Below are positions 51,831 through 61,355 of a DNA stretch of 64,000 bases, piece by piece. Below the pieces are notes generated by a model. It was given only the letters and a program-made list of their open reading frames with translations, was not told the origin of the DNA and ran no database searches. Source of the DNA: CAHJWH01 sp965198905 (GTDB taxonomy: Bacteria > Pseudomonadota > Alphaproteobacteria > Caulobacterales > Caulobacteraceae); contig OZ240678.1 of assembly GCA_965198905.1 (NCBI GenBank), positions 682,001-746,000 on the forward strand, in the 5' to 3' direction. Made by a program: the position numbers and the translations under genes. Positions within the stretch are counted from its first letter, which is position 1. Each line of letters opens with the position of its first letter.

Positions 51831-53313
51831 CCCACCGCGTCGCCCGGTCATAGGCGTAGAGCACGCGTTCGCGAAGCTGACCGATCTCAGGGCCAAGCCG
51901 GTCACCTGACCGCGCGACGATAAGGACGAACACCGCCAGCCCCAAAAGCCCGCCGGCGCTGTGGGCCCCCAGGATCAGGATCAGCGCCTTGAAGCTCGCC
52001 GGATGGGAGGGATGGTGAAGCTGCTTCACGCCATACACCACCGCCGAGTCCGGCAGGCCGACCATGAGGGCCAGGATCAAAGCGTTCAGGTGCGCGCGTC
52101 CTATCCAGCCCCATCCGACCTTGGTGAGGCCTTCGGCCAGGGATAGGGAAAAGACGTAGAAGACCCAGAGCCCGAGGGCGACGCCGAGCGCCAGGGCCGG
52201 GAGGCCGAAACGGCCTCCGGCCAGGGCGCCGACGCATACCGCGACGAAGTAGATGGCCTGGCGGAAGGCTGCGCCCTTGAACCTTCCCGCGCCCAGGGCC
52301 AGCGCCTCGCTGACCTTGTAGGCCGAACGCGGCAGGAACCCCAGAAATAGCAGTTGCACGATGGGGATGGCGGCGAACCACTTGCGCCCCAGCAACAGCC
52401 GCACGATGGCCTCGGAGTGCACCACCGCGACCGTGGTGACCAGCGCGTTCAGCGGCAGCACCGCGCCCAGGAACCGCTTGAAGGTGTCGCGCAGCTTGTC
52501 GGGCGATCCCTGCAGCGACGCGAAGGTCGGGATCAGCACCCGGCCGACCGGGCCTCCCGAAAGCTGGAGCGCGTTGTTCTGAAGGTTCGCCGCGCGCGCA
52601 TAGAAGCCCAGCATCGAGGCGCCGAGCAGGTTGGAGGTGATCAGACTGGGCGCGTTCAGCCCCGCCCAGTTCAGGATCTGGGTCAAGGTGGTCGCCGCAC
52701 CGGCGTGGAACAGGGACGAAGCGCCTCTCCGCGTCGGCGGCGTGCGGAGAGGCAGTCGCGCACGCAGCGTATTCAGGGCCGATTCCAGCACGACCTGGAC
52801 CAGGGTCGGGATGACCAGCGCCCAGAGGCCGTAACCCGCCACCGCCATGGCGATGGCGATGATCATGTAGACGACGTTGCCGGCCATGCTGGCCATGCTG
52901 ATGGCGCGATAGTCCCGGTTGCGCTCCAGCATCGCCACGCCGACGGAGCTCAGACCTCGCAGCGGTAGGACCAGGGCGGTGAACAGCATGGGCGCGCCGA
53001 CCCGGGGCGTGTGCGCCACCCGCCCGATCCAGGGGGTCGCCGCGATCAGGGCGCCCATGCAGACCAGCCCGCCGGCCACCGACAGCCACAGCGCGCTCGA
53101 CACCATGGCGGGATCGATCTCGGCCCGCTGCATCAGCGGCACCGCGAACGTGCCGTCCGAGAGCGCGGCGGCGAGCAGCAAGGCGATGCCGATGATGGCC
53201 TGGGTGCCGAAGTCGGCCGGACTGAGCAGGCGGGCGAGGATGGAAGCCGTCAGGATGCTGGTGGCCATCGACACCACCCTGGCGCCCAGCAGCCAGGACA
53301 CGCTGCGCCCCAC
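51805..53313 (-). CDS. Oligosaccharide flippase (Wzx-like, MOP superfamily)
   Basis: A 502-residue membrane protein with about 12-14 helices. The N-terminal SWLLGARVVSMATSILTASI then ILARLLSPADFG is the standard signature of lipopolysaccharide/exopolysaccharide flippases. It would move undecaprenyl-linked repeat units across the inner membrane for the polymer made by the genes to its right. GTG 53313 is used. The frame stays open upstream with only CTG as an earlier candidate, so the start is uncertain. Confidence 0.88.
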   Translation of the reverse strand: MGRSVSWLLGARVVSMATSILTASILARLLSPADFGTQAIIGIALLLAAALSDGTFAVPLMQRAEIDPAMVSSALWLSVAGGLVCMGALIAATPWIGRVAHTPRVGAPMLFTALVLPLRGLSSVGVAMLERNRDYRAISMASMAGNVVYMIIAIAMAVAGYGLWALVIPTLVQVVLESALNTLRARLPLRTPPTRRGASSLFHAGAATTLTQILNWAGLNAPSLITSNLLGASMLGFYARAANLQNNALQLSGGPVGRVLIPTFASLQGSPDKLRDTFKRFLGAVLPLNALVTTVAVVHSEAIVRLLLGRKWFAAIPIVQLLFLGFLPRSAYKVSEALALGAGRFKGAAFRQAIYFVAVCVGALAGGRFGLPALALGVALGLWVFYVFSLSLAEGLTKVGWGWIGRAHLNALILALMVGLPDSAVVYGVKQLHHPSHPASFKALILILGAHSAGGLLGLAVFVLIVARSGDRLGPEIGQLRERVLYAYDRATRWVTPLRARR

Positions 53314-53619
53314 CCCGCCGCCGACCAGCTTGCCGTAGACGGCGGCGGCAGGGACCGTCGGTTCGGATGCGGCTGTGTCTGAGATCGTCAGGCGCGAGAC
53401 ATGGCTGGGCGAAGACGCCAGGTTGCGATCCGCATGGTCGCAGATACCCGGCCTCGCAACGCTCTCTCTTGCCGGAGATCGAGGTGGGTCATAGGAGGCG
53501 GGCCATCCGGGGCGGCCCCGCCGCAGGATTCGCCGACCCTATGCTAAGATGACGGCGAACCGCATGCGACTCTAAGGTCGCTCCCAGGCCGCAGGCGCCG
53601 GAGCACAGGAGCTGCAGGC
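53314..53619. other. Intergenic region between the divergent flippase and propeller-domain genes
   Basis: A stretch of 306 bases that probably holds promoters for both neighbours. The flippase frame remains open into it for some distance. No RNA gene or convincing palindrome is seen. Confidence 0.3.
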
Positions 53620-55062
53620 TTGAACATCGTGCTCGTTCTGCCCGAGCGGCGGCTTTGGCGCTGGCACGCGGTCCTGGTCGAGGCGCTAGCCGAACAGGGC
53701 GAGCTTCAGATCCGGCTCCATCCTGGCCCGGCCTATCCGCCCGCCCTGCGGGCCTGGCTGGCGTTCGAGCGGCGGATGTTCGGCCGGCGTGGACACGCCT
53801 CGCCGATCGGGCCCGCGGCGCTGGGCCTGCCCGTGAGTCCGCCCGACGGCGAGGCCTACGACCTGATCGTCGAGCTGAGCGGGTCAAATCTTGCGCCGAC
53901 ATCGCGGACACTGTCGGTCCGCTACGACGGCGAGACCGATGAGGCGGCGATGTTCGCCGCCCTCCAGGCCCGTCGCGCACCCCGGCTCGAGGTGGTGGAG
54001 GACGGCGTCAGGGTGGTGGCGGCGTCGCAGCCCGCCTTGGAGGTGCGCGATGAACTCGGCCGCGAACTCGGCTACGTCCACGCAAGGCTGATCGCCCTGC
54101 TGCTACGGGCCGTGCAAGGTCTGGCCAGTCCCGCATCGCCACCCCCGCCGGCCCAGCACCGCAGACGGGCGGGGCTGGGCGAATTCATGTCCAGCGCGCT
54201 CGCCGCCAAGCTGGGCGCCAAGCTTTCGCGCGGACGGAGCGTGCAGGAGCAATGGCGGATCGCCCTCCGCCCCGCCCCGGCCGTCGCGGGTGACGCCCCA
54301 CCCTCGCCGCCAGGTTTCACCGTCGAAGCCGGACCCGCGGACGCCTTCCACGCCGACCCCTTCCTGTTCGCCCACCATGGCGAGACCTTCCTGTTCGTGG
54401 AGGCCTATCCCTGGGCGACACGCAAAGGCGTCATCGCCTGCGCCAGGCTGGACGCTGAAGGCCGGCCTGGCCCGTTCGAGACGGTGCTGGAGGCGGCTCA
54501 TCACCTCTCCTATCCCCAGGTCTTCGCCCACGACGGCGAAGCCTACATGCTGCCGGAGACGGCCGCGGCGCACCGGCTGGAGCTTTACCGCGCCACCGCC
54601 TTTCCCCGCGGCTGGGAGCGCGTCGCCACAATGCTGGAAGGACTGCGGATCGCGGACGCCACCGTATTGGAGCACGAAGGTCGGTGGTGGATGATGGCTT
54701 CGGTGGCGAGCTATGGCGGCGCCAGCCAGGACGAACTGTTCGGCTGGCATGGCCCCTCGCCGTTGGGACCCTGGACGCCCCACCCCCGCAACCCCCTCGT
54801 CTCCGACGTGCGGGCGGGGCGACCGGCTGGAGCGTTCGTGCGTCGGGGAGAGCGCCTCTACCGGCCCGCCCAGGACAGCGAGGCGGGCTATGGCGCGGGC
54901 TTGGCCTGGTGCGAGGTGGTTGAGCTGACGCCTGACGCCTATCGCGAGGGGGCGGCGTCGCGCTGGCGCGGCGAGGATTTCGGCCCCTTCACCGGCGTGC
55001 ACAGCTTCAGCGAGGCGGGCGGCTTCGAGGCCATCGACCTGAAATCGCCACGGGAGCGGTGA
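53620..55062 (+). CDS. Probable glycan transferase with beta-propeller C-terminal domain
   Basis: A 480-residue protein of unclear chemistry. Residues 1-230 form a first domain starting NIVLVLPERRLWRWHAVLVE, with formyltransferase-like character. From about residue 235 a blade-like repeat domain follows: DAFHADPFLFAHHGETFLFV, VLEAAHHLSYPQVFAHDGEA, YMLPETAAAHRLELYRA. This pattern is seen in proteins annotated as glucosamine inositolphosphorylceramide transferase-like, a five-bladed propeller like GH43. TTG 53620 has AGGAG ahead. It lies in the polysaccharide locus. Confidence 0.6.
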   Translation: MNIVLVLPERRLWRWHAVLVEALAEQGELQIRLHPGPAYPPALRAWLAFERRMFGRRGHASPIGPAALGLPVSPPDGEAYDLIVELSGSNLAPTSRTLSVRYDGETDEAAMFAALQARRAPRLEVVEDGVRVVAASQPALEVRDELGRELGYVHARLIALLLRAVQGLASPASPPPPAQHRRRAGLGEFMSSALAAKLGAKLSRGRSVQEQWRIALRPAPAVAGDAPPSPPGFTVEAGPADAFHADPFLFAHHGETFLFVEAYPWATRKGVIACARLDAEGRPGPFETVLEAAHHLSYPQVFAHDGEAYMLPETAAAHRLELYRATAFPRGWERVATMLEGLRIADATVLEHEGRWWMMASVASYGGASQDELFGWHGPSPLGPWTPHPRNPLVSDVRAGRPAGAFVRRGERLYRPAQDSEAGYGAGLAWCEVVELTPDAYREGAASRWRGEDFGPFTGVHSFSEAGGFEAIDLKSPRER

Positions 55063-55073
55063 GGCGCGCCTAG

Positions 55074-55167
55074 ATCTCCCCTCTTGGGAGAGGGGGCTGC
55101 GCCGACGGTTCCGGTCTGGAGCCCGCACAGTCGCTTCGCCGACAGCTCCCCAGCGAAAGAGCATCTT
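55074..55167. repeat. Palindromic repeat, CTCCCC...GGGGGC family (degenerate)
   Basis: GATCTCCCCTCTTGGGAGAG (55074-55093) followed by GGGGGCTGCGCCGACGG resembles the elements at 15683 and 45299, with CGACAGCTCCCCAGCG at 55139-55154 as the second part. It fills the gap between two convergent genes. Confidence 0.6.
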
Positions 55168-56133
55168 CTAAACGGCGTAATACTCCCGATACCACTGAAC
55201 GAAGCGTGGGATGCCCTCTTCCAGCATCACCTTGGGCTGGTAGCCGCACAGAGCATGGAGCCGGCTGACATCGGCGAAGGTCGCCGGCACGTCGCCGAGC
55301 TGCATGGGCAGGAAGTCTTTCTTCGCCTCCCGGCCGAGGGCCGACTCGATCGCGCCGATCATCTGCATCAGGGCCACCGGCCGGTTGTCGCCGATGTTGA
55401 AGATGCGCGCCTCGCCGGCTTCGGCCGGATGGTCGAGCACGCCCAGGACGCCTTCGATGATGTCGTCCACGAAGGTGAAGTCGCGCATCATATGGCCGCC
55501 ATTGAACACCTGGATCGGCTGGTCCTCCAGGATCGCGCGGGTGAACAGGAAGGCCGCCATGTCGGGGCGCCCCCACGGCCCATAGACGGTGAAGAACCGC
55601 AACCCCGACTGAGCCAGGTCGAACAGCTTGGAATAGCTGGTGCTCATCAGCTCGCACGACCGCTTGGTGGCGGCGTAGAGCGAGACCGGCTGATCAACGT
55701 TGTCGTCTTCGCGGAAGCCCCGCTCGATCGGGCGCTCGCCATAGACCGAGCTGGAGGACGCGTAGACCAGGTGCTTCACCCCAGCGATGTGCCGGCAGGC
55801 CTCCATCACCGAAAGATGCCCCGCCACATTGGCGCGCTCGTAGGCGAAGGGGTTTTCCAGGGAGTGGCGCACGCCGGCCTGGGCGGCGAGATGCACGATC
55901 CGGTCCGCCCCGCTCTGCTGGACCAGCTGCTGGAAGGCGGGGGCGTCGGCCACGTCGGTCCGCACGAGGCGGAAGCGGCGGTCCCGCCCCAGCCGCTCGG
56001 CTCGCGCCTCTTTCAGGCCGACGTCGTAATAGGTGTTGAAGATATCCACGCCGAGGACATCCTCTCCCCGGGCGAGCAGGCGGGCGCAGAGCGCGGAGCC
56101 GATGAAGCCCGCCGCCCCGGTGACGATGATCAT
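55168..56133 (-). CDS. NAD-dependent UDP-sugar epimerase, probably UDP-glucuronate 4-epimerase
   Basis: A 321-residue short-chain dehydrogenase-fold enzyme. The NAD site is IIVTGAAGFIGSAL, the active Tyr/Lys is in VSLYAATKRSCELM, and YASSSSVYGERP and RFFTVYGPWGRPDMA are typical of UDP-glucuronate 4-epimerases. The adjacent UDP-sugar dehydrogenase would supply its substrate, supporting that name over UDP-glucose epimerase. Confidence 0.85.
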   Translation of the reverse strand: MIIVTGAAGFIGSALCARLLARGEDVLGVDIFNTYYDVGLKEARAERLGRDRRFRLVRTDVADAPAFQQLVQQSGADRIVHLAAQAGVRHSLENPFAYERANVAGHLSVMEACRHIAGVKHLVYASSSSVYGERPIERGFREDDNVDQPVSLYAATKRSCELMSTSYSKLFDLAQSGLRFFTVYGPWGRPDMAAFLFTRAILEDQPIQVFNGGHMMRDFTFVDDIIEGVLGVLDHPAEAGEARIFNIGDNRPVALMQMIGAIESALGREAKKDFLPMQLGDVPATFADVSRLHALCGYQPKVMLEEGIPRFVQWYREYYAV

Positions 56134-56197
56134 TGCGCCGGCTTCCCCAGGGACGTTTGCGAATCGGTGGGACTGATAGCCGCTTTCCTCGTGGACC

Positions 56198-57517
56198 TCA
56201 GGCGCGCACGACCTTTTCGGCGCCTGTCGTAACGCCGCGGGCGGCGTTTCGCGTGTCCACCACCAGCTTCGACCAGGCGACCAGCGCGCCATAGTCCACC
56301 GCGGCGTGGTCGGTGGCGATCAGCGCGGCGTCGTAGGCCGACACCGTCGCCTGATCGAACCCGACGCCGCGCCGCCCATCCAGCCTGACGTGTTCGCGCT
56401 GAGTGTGGATTTCGACGATGTGGGGGTCGTGGAAGTCCACCGACGCGCCCATGGCCTCCATCAGTTCGATCAGCTTCAGCGACGGGCTCTCGCGCAGGTC
56501 GTCCACGTTCTTCTTGTAGGCCACGCCCATGACCAGGATGCGCGCGCCCTTCATGGCCTTACCGAACCGGCTGTTCAGCGCGTCGGCCAACGCCTGGACC
56601 ACCAGCTTGGGCATGGCGCGGTTGACCTCGCCCGCCAGCTCGATGAAGCGAGCGTCCATGTCGAAGGCCCGCGCTCGCCAAGACAGGTAGAAGGGGTCGA
56701 TCGGGATGCAGTGGCCGCCCAGGCCCGGCCCAGGGTAAAAGGCCATGAAGCCGAACGGCTTGGTCTTGGCCGCCTCGATCACGTCCCACACGTCGATGTC
56801 CATGGCGTGGAAGATGGTCTTGAGCTCGTTGACCAGGGCGATGTTGACGGCGCGGAAGATGTTCTCGGTGATCTTCACAGCCTCCGCGGTCCGTGCGTCC
56901 TTGACCTGGATGGCCTGGTCGAAGGCGCGGGCGTAGAGCGCGGTGGCGATCTCGCCGGAGAGAGGATCGGCCCCGCCGACCACCTTGGGGATGGCGCGGG
57001 TCTCCATGGCCCCGCCCGGGTCCTCACGCTCGGGCGAGAAGGCCAGCAGCACGTCCTGGCCCAGGCGCAGGCCGGTCGCGGACAGGATGGGGGCGACCAC
57101 CTCGTCGGTGGTGCCGGGATAGGTGGTGGACTCCAGCACCACCAGTTGGCCCGGCCGCAGGCGCGCCGCGATGGCGTGGGCGGTCGCCTCGACATAGCGC
57201 AGGTCGGGCTCGCGCGTCGGGCCGAGCGGCGTGGGCACGCAGATCAGCACCGCGTCCGCCTCCCCCAGCCGGTCGAAATCGGTGGTCGCCTGGAACCGCC
57301 CCGAGGCCCCCATCTCCGCCACCAGGGCGGGGGCGAAGTGCTCGATATAGCTCCGGCCGGCGTTCAGCTTGTCGACCTTGACGCCATCGACGTCGAAACC
57401 GAGCACGTCCAGGCCCGCGCGCCAGAAGACGTGCACCAGGGGCAGGCCGACATAGCCTAGGCCGATGACGCCCACGGTGACGCGACCGGCGAAAGTCTCA
57501 ACGAAGGAAAAGGGCAT
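56198..57517 (-). CDS. UDP-sugar 6-dehydrogenase (UDP-glucose/UDP-ManNAc type)
   Basis: A 439-residue enzyme oxidising a UDP-hexose to the uronate. The NAD-binding GVIGLGYVGLPLVHVF is at the N-terminus, the catalytic Cys is in GLGGHCIPIDPFYLSW, and GVAYKKNVDDLRESPSL lies in the C-terminal domain. The motifs fit the WecC/TviB group better than UgdH of plants. ATG 57517 is chosen. It precedes the epimerase by about 65 bases on the same strand, so they form an operon making the uronic acid donor. Confidence 0.88.
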   Translation of the reverse strand: MPFSFVETFAGRVTVGVIGLGYVGLPLVHVFWRAGLDVLGFDVDGVKVDKLNAGRSYIEHFAPALVAEMGASGRFQATTDFDRLGEADAVLICVPTPLGPTREPDLRYVEATAHAIAARLRPGQLVVLESTTYPGTTDEVVAPILSATGLRLGQDVLLAFSPEREDPGGAMETRAIPKVVGGADPLSGEIATALYARAFDQAIQVKDARTAEAVKITENIFRAVNIALVNELKTIFHAMDIDVWDVIEAAKTKPFGFMAFYPGPGLGGHCIPIDPFYLSWRARAFDMDARFIELAGEVNRAMPKLVVQALADALNSRFGKAMKGARILVMGVAYKKNVDDLRESPSLKLIELMEAMGASVDFHDPHIVEIHTQREHVRLDGRRGVGFDQATVSAYDAALIATDHAAVDYGALVAWSKLVVDTRNAARGVTTGAEKVVRA

Positions 57518-57687
57518 CGAACTCGCGTCTTGAACGCGCGCACCAAGCAGCATCGCGGCGGCTCTTGCAATTGCGGCGAAAGGCGCGGCCCGACGGCGGG
57601 CTCAGGCGTGTACGGGATTGATTTCGCCCTGTAGAGGCGAGGCGGATCGGCGCGGATTAGGCGTAGTCCCGAAAGGATGGGAGCCCC

Positions 57688-57960
57688 ATGGCCACTTGGC
57701 GCAGGCGCGATCTGGAGCGGCGCAGCGGGGCGCGCAGCCGCACGCTGTCTCGTGTGTTCAGGGCCGACACCCTGCTGCCCATCGTCGCGCTCGTCCTGGC
57801 CGGGGCCGCGCTCTCGCAAGCCCTGGCCGCCCAGTCCCGCGCGGCGCTCATCGCTCACGACCTCGGCGTCGCCACCGCGCGGCTGAGGGGTCTCGAAAGC
57901 TACGGCCCGCCTGCCGCCCCGGCGGCCCTCACGCCGCCGACACCGGTGCTGCAGCCCTGA
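57688..57960 (+). CDS. Small single-pass membrane protein
   Basis: A 90-residue protein with a basic N-terminus (MATWRRRDLERRSGARSRT), one membrane helix (TLLPIVALVLAGAALSQALA) and a Pro/Ala-rich tail. Not recognised. It starts the rightward glycosyltransferase gene run and ends 17 bases before the next gene, so it is probably co-transcribed. Confidence 0.6.
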   Translation: MATWRRRDLERRSGARSRTLSRVFRADTLLPIVALVLAGAALSQALAAQSRAALIAHDLGVATARLRGLESYGPPAAPAALTPPTPVLQP

Positions 57961-57977
57961 AGGCGCAGACGCGCACG

Positions 57978-59126
57978 ATGCGGCTTCTGCTGCTCGTCCC
58001 CAGCTATTATCCCGACATCTACGGCGGCGCCGAGCGTCAGGCCAGCATCCTGGCCGAGGCGCTCGGCCGACTTGGCGTGCATGTCACCCTGCTCGCCCCC
58101 ACCCTGCGGCCGAACGCGCAGGGCGCAACGCCGGCCGCCTTCGGCGAGGTGCGCCGCATCGGGCTGAAGGACTTCCCCGCCCGAGGCGGTCGCTATCTCG
58201 CCTCCACCCTCGCCTGGACCTGGAAGACGGCGCGCCTGATCTGGCGGGAGCGCGCGGCGTTCGACGTGGTCTACGTCTTCCATGGCCGGTTGCACGTGGC
58301 CGGCCCGCTGCTCGGCGCGCGCGCGGCGGGGCTCCCGATCTTCGTGAAGCCGGGCGCCGGCGGGGAGAGCGCCGACCACCGGCGCCTGCGCCGCAAACGA
58401 TACCTCTACGGCCACGTCATCGCGTGGCTGCTCCTGCGCTGGACCACCGGCTTCGTCGCCGTGAGCCGTCAGGTCGAGGTCGACCTGCAAGACGCCGGGG
58501 TCTCTCCGGACCGCATCCACCGGCAGCCCAACGGGGTCGAGCTGGTCGACGCAGACCGACTGGACGCCGCGCAGGCGAGGCGGAACGGACGCCGCTTCAT
58601 CTCCACCTGCCGGCTGGTGCACGACAAGAATGTCGACGTGCTGATCGAGGCTGTCGCCGCCCAGCCGCAGGCCGAACTGACGCTGGTCGGCGATGGGCCG
58701 GAAGAGCCGGCGCTGAGAGCCCTTGCGCTACGGCTGGGCGCCGTGGATCGGGTGCGCTTCCTGGGCGCCCTTAACGATGTCACCTCAGAACTGATCGACC
58801 ACGACGCCTTTCTCACCGCCTCGGTCCACGAAGGACAGTCGAACTCCCTGCTGGAAGCGCTGGCCGCAGGCGTCATCCCCGTGGCGGCGAAGGCCAGCGG
58901 CGTAGCGGAATTGGTCGAGGACCCCCGCACGGGCGTGATCACCGTCGCCCCGACCGCCGAGGCGTTTTCCGTCGCCATCGGCCGGGTCCTGGCCTTCTCG
59001 CCCGAACAGCGGGCCGCCGTGAGCCGCGCCGCCTATGCGGAGGCTATGACCCGCTTCGGCATCGACGGGGTCGCTCGTCGCCTGCTCACCCTGTTCCAGA
59101 GCGCCGCTGCGGCCGGGCGACCATGA
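57978..59126 (+). CDS. GT4-family glycosyltransferase
   Basis: A 382-residue GT-B transferase. The N-terminal domain begins RLLLLVPSYYPDIYGGAER, a GT4 hallmark. The C-terminal donor-binding domain has STCRLVHDKNVDVLIEA, LVGDGPEEPAL and the acidic motif in SVHEGQSNSLLEALAAG. ATG 57978 is chosen. It overlaps the next gene by ATGA. It adds a sugar to the exopolysaccharide repeat unit; identity unknown. Confidence 0.9.
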   Translation: MRLLLLVPSYYPDIYGGAERQASILAEALGRLGVHVTLLAPTLRPNAQGATPAAFGEVRRIGLKDFPARGGRYLASTLAWTWKTARLIWRERAAFDVVYVFHGRLHVAGPLLGARAAGLPIFVKPGAGGESADHRRLRRKRYLYGHVIAWLLLRWTTGFVAVSRQVEVDLQDAGVSPDRIHRQPNGVELVDADRLDAAQARRNGRRFISTCRLVHDKNVDVLIEAVAAQPQAELTLVGDGPEEPALRALALRLGAVDRVRFLGALNDVTSELIDHDAFLTASVHEGQSNSLLEALAAGVIPVAAKASGVAELVEDPRTGVITVAPTAEAFSVAIGRVLAFSPEQRAAVSRAAYAEAMTRFGIDGVARRLLTLFQSAAAAGRP

Positions 59127-60067
59127 CCGACGTCGCCGTCGTGATCACCTGCTTCGATGAGGGCGACGTGGTGGAGGCGGCGCTCGACAGCGTACTAGCC
59201 CAGGGCGCCGCCGACCGGATCGCCCAGATCGTGCTGGTCGCCGACGGCTCGCCCCCCGCCACCTCGCAGGTCCTGGACCGGCTGGAGGGGCGCGACCCTC
59301 GCCTGCGCCTCCTGCGGGGACCGGGCGGATGGGGCGTGTCCGGCGCGCGCAACCGTGGCGTGGCGGCGACGTCGGCGCCGCTGCTGGCCTTCCTCGACGC
59401 CGACGACCTGTGGGCGCCGGACAAGCTCGCCCGCCAGGTCTCTGTGCTCCAAGCCGATCCTGCGATCGCGCTGGTCTATACGGGCTATGAAGCGCTCGCC
59501 GCGGGCGCCGACAACGGCGAGGCGAGACGGGTCTACGACCTGTCAGGCGACGACCGTGCGGCGCGACGATATTTCCTGCGTGACCCGCCGATCCTGCCCT
59601 CTTCGGTGCTGATGCGGCGCGAGGCGTTCGAGGCGCTCGGGGGGTTCGACCCGACGGTGACGGTGTTCGAGGACACCGACTTCTTCCTGCGCCTGGCCCA
59701 GGTCGCACAGCTGAAAGGTCTGCCCGATCCGCTGATCCGCAAGCGCTATCGGGCCGACAGCCTCAGCGCGCCGCGTCCTGGGTTGATGGCCCACCACGCC
59801 TTCGTGGCCTTCCGCGGCGCCGCGCTGGACCCCGATCTGACTCCGCTGGTGCCGCGCCGACTGGCCGAGCGGGCGGCGCGCCTGGGCCTGGTCGCCTATT
59901 ACGCCGGCGACCTGGAGGCCGCACGCGGCCACGCGGCTATGGCGCGCGCCTTGAGATGGTGGACGCCTAGAGCCATGCTGCTCGCCGCGCTGCTGGCGGG
60001 GGGTGAGCCTCTGCGAGGGGCGCTGGAGGGCCGGCTCCGATCGCGCAGGCGACTGCATGGACACTGA
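59123..60067 (+). CDS. GT2-family glycosyltransferase
   Basis: A 314-residue GT-A transferase. VAVVITCFDEGDVVEAALDS opens it, SGARNRGVAA follows, the metal-binding motif is in LAFLDADDLWAPDK, and VFEDTDFFLRLAQ is the acceptor-side ED motif. It starts inside the stop of the previous gene and overlaps the next by 11 bases, so the three glycosyltransferases are one coupled run. Confidence 0.92.
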   Translation: MTDVAVVITCFDEGDVVEAALDSVLAQGAADRIAQIVLVADGSPPATSQVLDRLEGRDPRLRLLRGPGGWGVSGARNRGVAATSAPLLAFLDADDLWAPDKLARQVSVLQADPAIALVYTGYEALAAGADNGEARRVYDLSGDDRAARRYFLRDPPILPSSVLMRREAFEALGGFDPTVTVFEDTDFFLRLAQVAQLKGLPDPLIRKRYRADSLSAPRPGLMAHHAFVAFRGAALDPDLTPLVPRRLAERAARLGLVAYYAGDLEAARGHAAMARALRWWTPRAMLLAALLAGGEPLRGALEGRLRSRRRLHGH

Positions 60068-61196
60068 CCTGCCGGCCGCCCGGCCGCGTCTGCTCTACCT
60101 CGTCACCAGCCTCAACGCCGGGGGCGCGGAGTGGGGGCTGGTGAGCCTGTTGCAGGGCGGCGCCTTTGCAGGCTTCGAGGTCACCGTAGTCGCGCTCGTG
60201 CGTGGCGCGGGCGCCCAGGCCGAGGCTCTGACGTGCATCGGCCATCCGCCGCTGATCCTCTGGGACAGCCGCAGGCTGAGCTTTGTCGCCTTGCTGGGCG
60301 CGGCGGTGCGGTTGCGCCGCCTGATGCGGCGGCTGAAGCCTCAGGTGCTGGTGCTGTCGCTTCCCCACGCCAACCTGCTCGGACGTGCGTTGCGGCCCGC
60401 GCGGCCCCGACCGCTGGTGCTGTCGTTCGAACACAACAGCCATCTGGCGCGTCGGCTCTACGAGATCGGCTACAGGCTGAGCTCCGGCCGGGTGGACGGG
60501 CTGCTGGCCGACTGCCCGGCCACCGCCGAGGACGCCGCGGCTCGGCTCTACCGCCGCCCTCCGCTCAAAACCGAGGTTCTGCCGCTGGTCAGCTTCGCGT
60601 CGGAGCGCCTCGCCGAGCCCGTGCGTCGCCCCCCCGCGGACGAGCCGGCGCACCTGATCAGCGCCGCACGCCTGGCGGCGCCCAAGAACCAGGCACGGCT
60701 GATCACTCTGCTGGCCGCCCTGCGCCGCCAGGGCGTAGAGACGCGCCTGACGCTGTTCGGCGAAGGTCCGCTGCGAGGCGCGCTGGAAGCCCAGGCCGCG
60801 AAAGAGGGCGTGGCCGACCTCGTCGCCCTCCCCGGTCACGTGGAGGACTGGTGGCGCACGCCCGCGGACCTGTTCGTCCTGACCAGCCGCCACGAGGGCC
60901 TCTGCATCTCCGTGCTCGAGGCGATGGCGGCGGGCCTGCCGGTCGCAGCGCCCCTCGTCGGCGGGCTGCGGGACTATGGGCCGAGCGCGGGTGTGCATCT
61001 CCTCGACGAAACCGAAGCGGATGTGGACGCCTCGGCCCGGCGTCTGGCGGACTTGCTAGGGGATAGGCCGCGGCTGGAGCGAATGACGGCGTTGGGGCGG
61101 GCCATGATCGCCGAGCGCTTCGCCTCGGCGCCCGTGCATGAGGCCTACGCCCGCTTCAACGTCCGGCTCCTCAGCGCCGCGATCAGGGCGGAGTGA
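60057..61196 (+). CDS. GT4-family glycosyltransferase
   Basis: A 379-residue GT-B transferase with LLYLVTSLNAGGAEWGLVS (the N-terminal glycine-rich loop), AARLAAPKNQARLITLLAAL, LFGEGPLRGALE and TSRHEGLCISVLEAMAAG, all in the positions expected for GT4. ATG 60057 is used; the frame upstream of it belongs to the previous gene's region. It is the last of three coupled transferases. Confidence 0.9.
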   Translation: MDTDLPAARPRLLYLVTSLNAGGAEWGLVSLLQGGAFAGFEVTVVALVRGAGAQAEALTCIGHPPLILWDSRRLSFVALLGAAVRLRRLMRRLKPQVLVLSLPHANLLGRALRPARPRPLVLSFEHNSHLARRLYEIGYRLSSGRVDGLLADCPATAEDAAARLYRRPPLKTEVLPLVSFASERLAEPVRRPPADEPAHLISAARLAAPKNQARLITLLAALRRQGVETRLTLFGEGPLRGALEAQAAKEGVADLVALPGHVEDWWRTPADLFVLTSRHEGLCISVLEAMAAGLPVAAPLVGGLRDYGPSAGVHLLDETEADVDASARRLADLLGDRPRLERMTALGRAMIAERFASAPVHEAYARFNVRLLSAAIRAE

Positions 61197-61355
61197 TCCA
61201 GGACAAAGGCGCCTGTAAATTAGGTTTCACCGTGGTCCCGGCGCCCTGCAGGCGGGAAACGGCCTCGCTCGTCTGCGAAGCTTTTTATTAGCCCTTTTGA
61301 TCTGATGCGGTTTGTGTCTTTAGAGCGAACGTTCCTGGTGGGGAGGCTCGTGAGC

